Assembly: GCF_000426545.1 (NCBI RefSeq)
Contig: NZ_KE384534.1
Location: 485,115 to 549,114, forward strand
DNA from: Paenibacillus massiliensis subsp. panacisoli DSM 21345
GTDB taxonomy: Bacteria; Bacillota; Bacilli; Paenibacillales; Paenibacillaceae
Length of the DNA: 64,000 bases
Direction: 5' to 3'
In this document: in pieces, positions 62,772 to 64,000 of the stretch
Numbering within the stretch: position 1 is the stretch's first letter
Layout: the number at the start of each line of letters is the position of its first letter
The notes under the pieces: generated by a model
The model's database searches: none
What the model saw: the letters and a program-made list of their open reading frames with translations, nothing else
Told to the model about the DNA's origin: nothing
Translations under genes and position numbers: made by a program

Positions 62772-63226
62772 ACGGTGCCTCCCATCTGATCGGCGGGATT
62801 ACAGCAGCAATGGTCCTTGGAGTACATACCCCAACCCACCTTGCGATTGTGGCGGTGTCATCCCTCTTGCCGGATATAGATCGCTCAAACAGTTTGCTAG
62901 GGCGCTTCATTCCAATACTTCCAAGTATGCTGGAAGGTACACTCGGTAAGAGGACATTGACTCATAGCCTTCTTTTCGGCTTTGGCATGTGGCTGCTGTT
63001 AAGTATAAATCCTGCTTGGCAGTGGGCCTTTGTGATCGGCTATCTATCTCATTTACTCCTTGATGTGGTAACTGGAAGAATCGCTCTACTGTGGCCCCTT
63101 CCGTGGAAATTCGGGGTTCCCCTGTTTGGAATCCCACCTGTATTCATGGAGACGCTGAGCTTGGCTGGTTGGGGAGCATGGATGGTTCTTGGAGGTTATC
63201 AATATTTTCAAATATGGTTCTCTTGA
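62768..63226 (+). CDS. YdjM/DUF457-family membrane protein
   Basis: 152 residues, ATGA overlap with the HD-GYP gene. It starts MNGASHLIGGITAAMV with the conserved His, then SLLPDIDRSNS, KRTLTHSLLFG and GYLSHLLLDVVTGR. These His/Asp residues give the family its 'metal-dependent hydrolase' name. About four membrane helices. The role in the element is unknown. Confidence 0.88.
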   Translation: MNGASHLIGGITAAMVLGVHTPTHLAIVAVSSLLPDIDRSNSLLGRFIPILPSMLEGTLGKRTLTHSLLFGFGMWLLLSINPAWQWAFVIGYLSHLLLDVVTGRIALLWPLPWKFGVPLFGIPPVFMETLSLAGWGAWMVLGGYQYFQIWFS

Positions 63227-63257
63227 GCTTCTGCAATGATTGCAGAGGCTTTTTTTC
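63226..63257 (+). terminator. Terminator between the ydjM-like and transfer genes
   Basis: AGCTTCTGCA (63226-63235) pairs with TGCAGAGGCT (63241-63250) with one wobble, followed by seven T residues. Confidence 0.85.
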
Positions 63258-63334
63258 TATATATGGGGGTGGTCTATATGATTGTCAGCAGGTCGTAGTA
63301 GCATGCGGAACCTAGAAGAAAGGAGAATCAATTC

Positions 63335-63739
63335 ATGACAAGCGCATCGGCTAAAGGACGAGCCCACTGGCTACTGGTCATTCTCATGCTGGTTTCTTTA
63401 TTCATGCTGACTCTGCCTGTAGAGCAAATCCATGCGGAGAGCATCAAGGATCGCCTGAAAAGTGGCGGCGAAGTTACACAATTGGAAGAAGTGGTTGATA
63501 AATCGAGCAATACGCTGGTAGATACAGCAAGGCGTATCTTTATCATGCTCAGTATTGTTTTCGGGATATGGCTGGGGATCTCATTTTTTCGGGCGGGATT
63601 CAGCCCAGATACCCTTCGGGAAACGAAGATTCAAGCTATTGCATTAGTAGCGTTTCTTATCTTTTCCTTCTGGACCGAACCTATTTTGGGCTTTCTCTTC
63701 AGTATCTTGGGCATTGATTTGAACACCTATTTGAAGTAA
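63335..63739 (+). CDS. VirB2/TrbC-like conjugation protein (tentative)
   Basis: 134 residues after AAAGGAG. An N-terminal signal-like helix (ending QIHAES, about residue 38), a short polar stretch, then two membrane helices (IFIMLSIVFGIWLGISFF and IQAIALVAFLIFSFWTEPILGFLF). This size and order are typical of the small pilin-like proteins that begin type IV secretion clusters in Gram-positive integrative elements. The next gene is PrgI/TcpE-like, supporting the call. Confidence 0.65.
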   Translation: MTSASAKGRAHWLLVILMLVSLFMLTLPVEQIHAESIKDRLKSGGEVTQLEEVVDKSSNTLVDTARRIFIMLSIVFGIWLGISFFRAGFSPDTLRETKIQAIALVAFLIFSFWTEPILGFLFSILGIDLNTYLK

Positions 63740-63759
63740 AGGGCAGAAAGGGAGATTGT

Positions 63760-64000
63760 ATGTGGGGACAATATCACCCCATCCCGTACCGAAGCAAAAT
63801 TAAGGAGAAGTTCCTTACGGTATTCGGGATCGGACTAAGCTTTAAACAAGTCTTGTGGTGGTCGGCAGGATTATTTTTATCAGTCCAAACCAGCAAGATC
63901 ATCCCTCCTATCGGAAATGACTGGATGTATTCACGCATCCATTATGCGATTCCCTTTGCCCTTTGCATGTATCTCTGCTATTTCAAACATACCGGGACAT
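63760..64000 (+). CDS. PrgI/TcpE-like conjugation membrane protein, 3' partial
   Basis: ATG after AGAAAGGGAG; 80 codons are visible before the window ends. MWGQYHPIPYRSKIKEKFLTVFGIGLS has the basic, aromatic N-terminus of VirB3/PrgI/TcpE proteins, followed by two membrane helices (FKQVLWWSAGLFLSV and YAIPFALCMYLCYF). A VirB4-type ATPase gene is expected next, outside the window. Confidence 0.65.
   Translation, partial: MWGQYHPIPYRSKIKEKFLTVFGIGLSFKQVLWWSAGLFLSVQTSKIIPPIGNDWMYSRIHYAIPFALCMYLCYFKHTGT

Overview
The window looks like a Paenibacillus-type chromosome (endospore-forming Bacillota). The order rsmD-coaD-ylbJ-ylbL-tmcAL-ylbN-rpmF-fapR-plsX-fabH-fabD-fabG-acpP-fabF-rnc-smc-ftsY-ylxM-ffh-rpsP-khpA-rimM-trmD-rplS-lepB-rbgA-rnhB-yraN-comM is the conserved Bacillales core. 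Sporulation genes (ylbJ, a CotD-like coat gene), strong AGGAGG ribosome sites, frequent TTG/GTG starts and sigma-A promoters fit the same lineage. No tRNA, rRNA or CRISPR array was found.

Region 1 (1-11.4 kb) is sensory. A B12-binding protein with the W-x9-EH signature of CarH-type photoreceptors overlaps a hybrid histidine kinase by ATGA. Further on are a dCache chemoreceptor, a large membrane hybrid kinase with a degenerate receiver, and a convergent OmpR-type regulator. Small metabolic genes (nucleotidyltransferase, GNAT, SGNH esterase) and an unlisted 57-residue membrane peptide lie between them. Region 2 (11.4-18.3 kb) is accessory: a TPR protein, an 11-bp minisatellite, a GH42 beta-galactosidase with a divergent AraC regulator, an SGNH esterase, a CotD-like coat protein and a duplicated-domain protein. 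It ends in a possible minus-strand small RNA.

Region 3 (18.3-50.8 kb) is the core block: ribosome and tRNA modification, CoA and type II fatty-acid synthesis under FapR, chromosome segregation, the SRP pathway, ribosomal proteins S16, L19 and L32, signal peptidase and RNase HII. It then has a FliK-like/FlhB-like pair and YraN. A perfect consensus promoter precedes ylbN-rpmF. A FapR operator overlaps the predicted fapR start site. Many genes are separated by clear intrinsic terminators.

Region 4 (about 50.82 kb to beyond 64 kb) is the left part of an integrative element inserted into comM, whose C-terminal part is cut off. A large serine recombinase faces the junction, and its last codons are read from comM sequence. 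Inward come a solo LytTR regulator, a lambda-like switch of two XRE regulators around a 15-bp inverted repeat, a NusG paralogue, a RecD2-like helicase and a RepL-like winged-helix protein followed by a nested palindrome that may be an origin. After these are intergenic copies of a motif (GGGCTGAGG-n-AACGG) that may form structured RNA, an AT-rich two-gene cargo (unknown soluble protein plus membrane protein) and a SpoVS homologue behind a very strong terminator. The visible part ends with an HTH protein, an HD-GYP protein, a YdjM-like membrane protein and the first conjugation-type membrane proteins. The NusG paralogue, several terminators placed inside the element and the repeated RNA-like motif suggest element-wide antitermination control. 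The other end of the element and any relaxase are outside the window.
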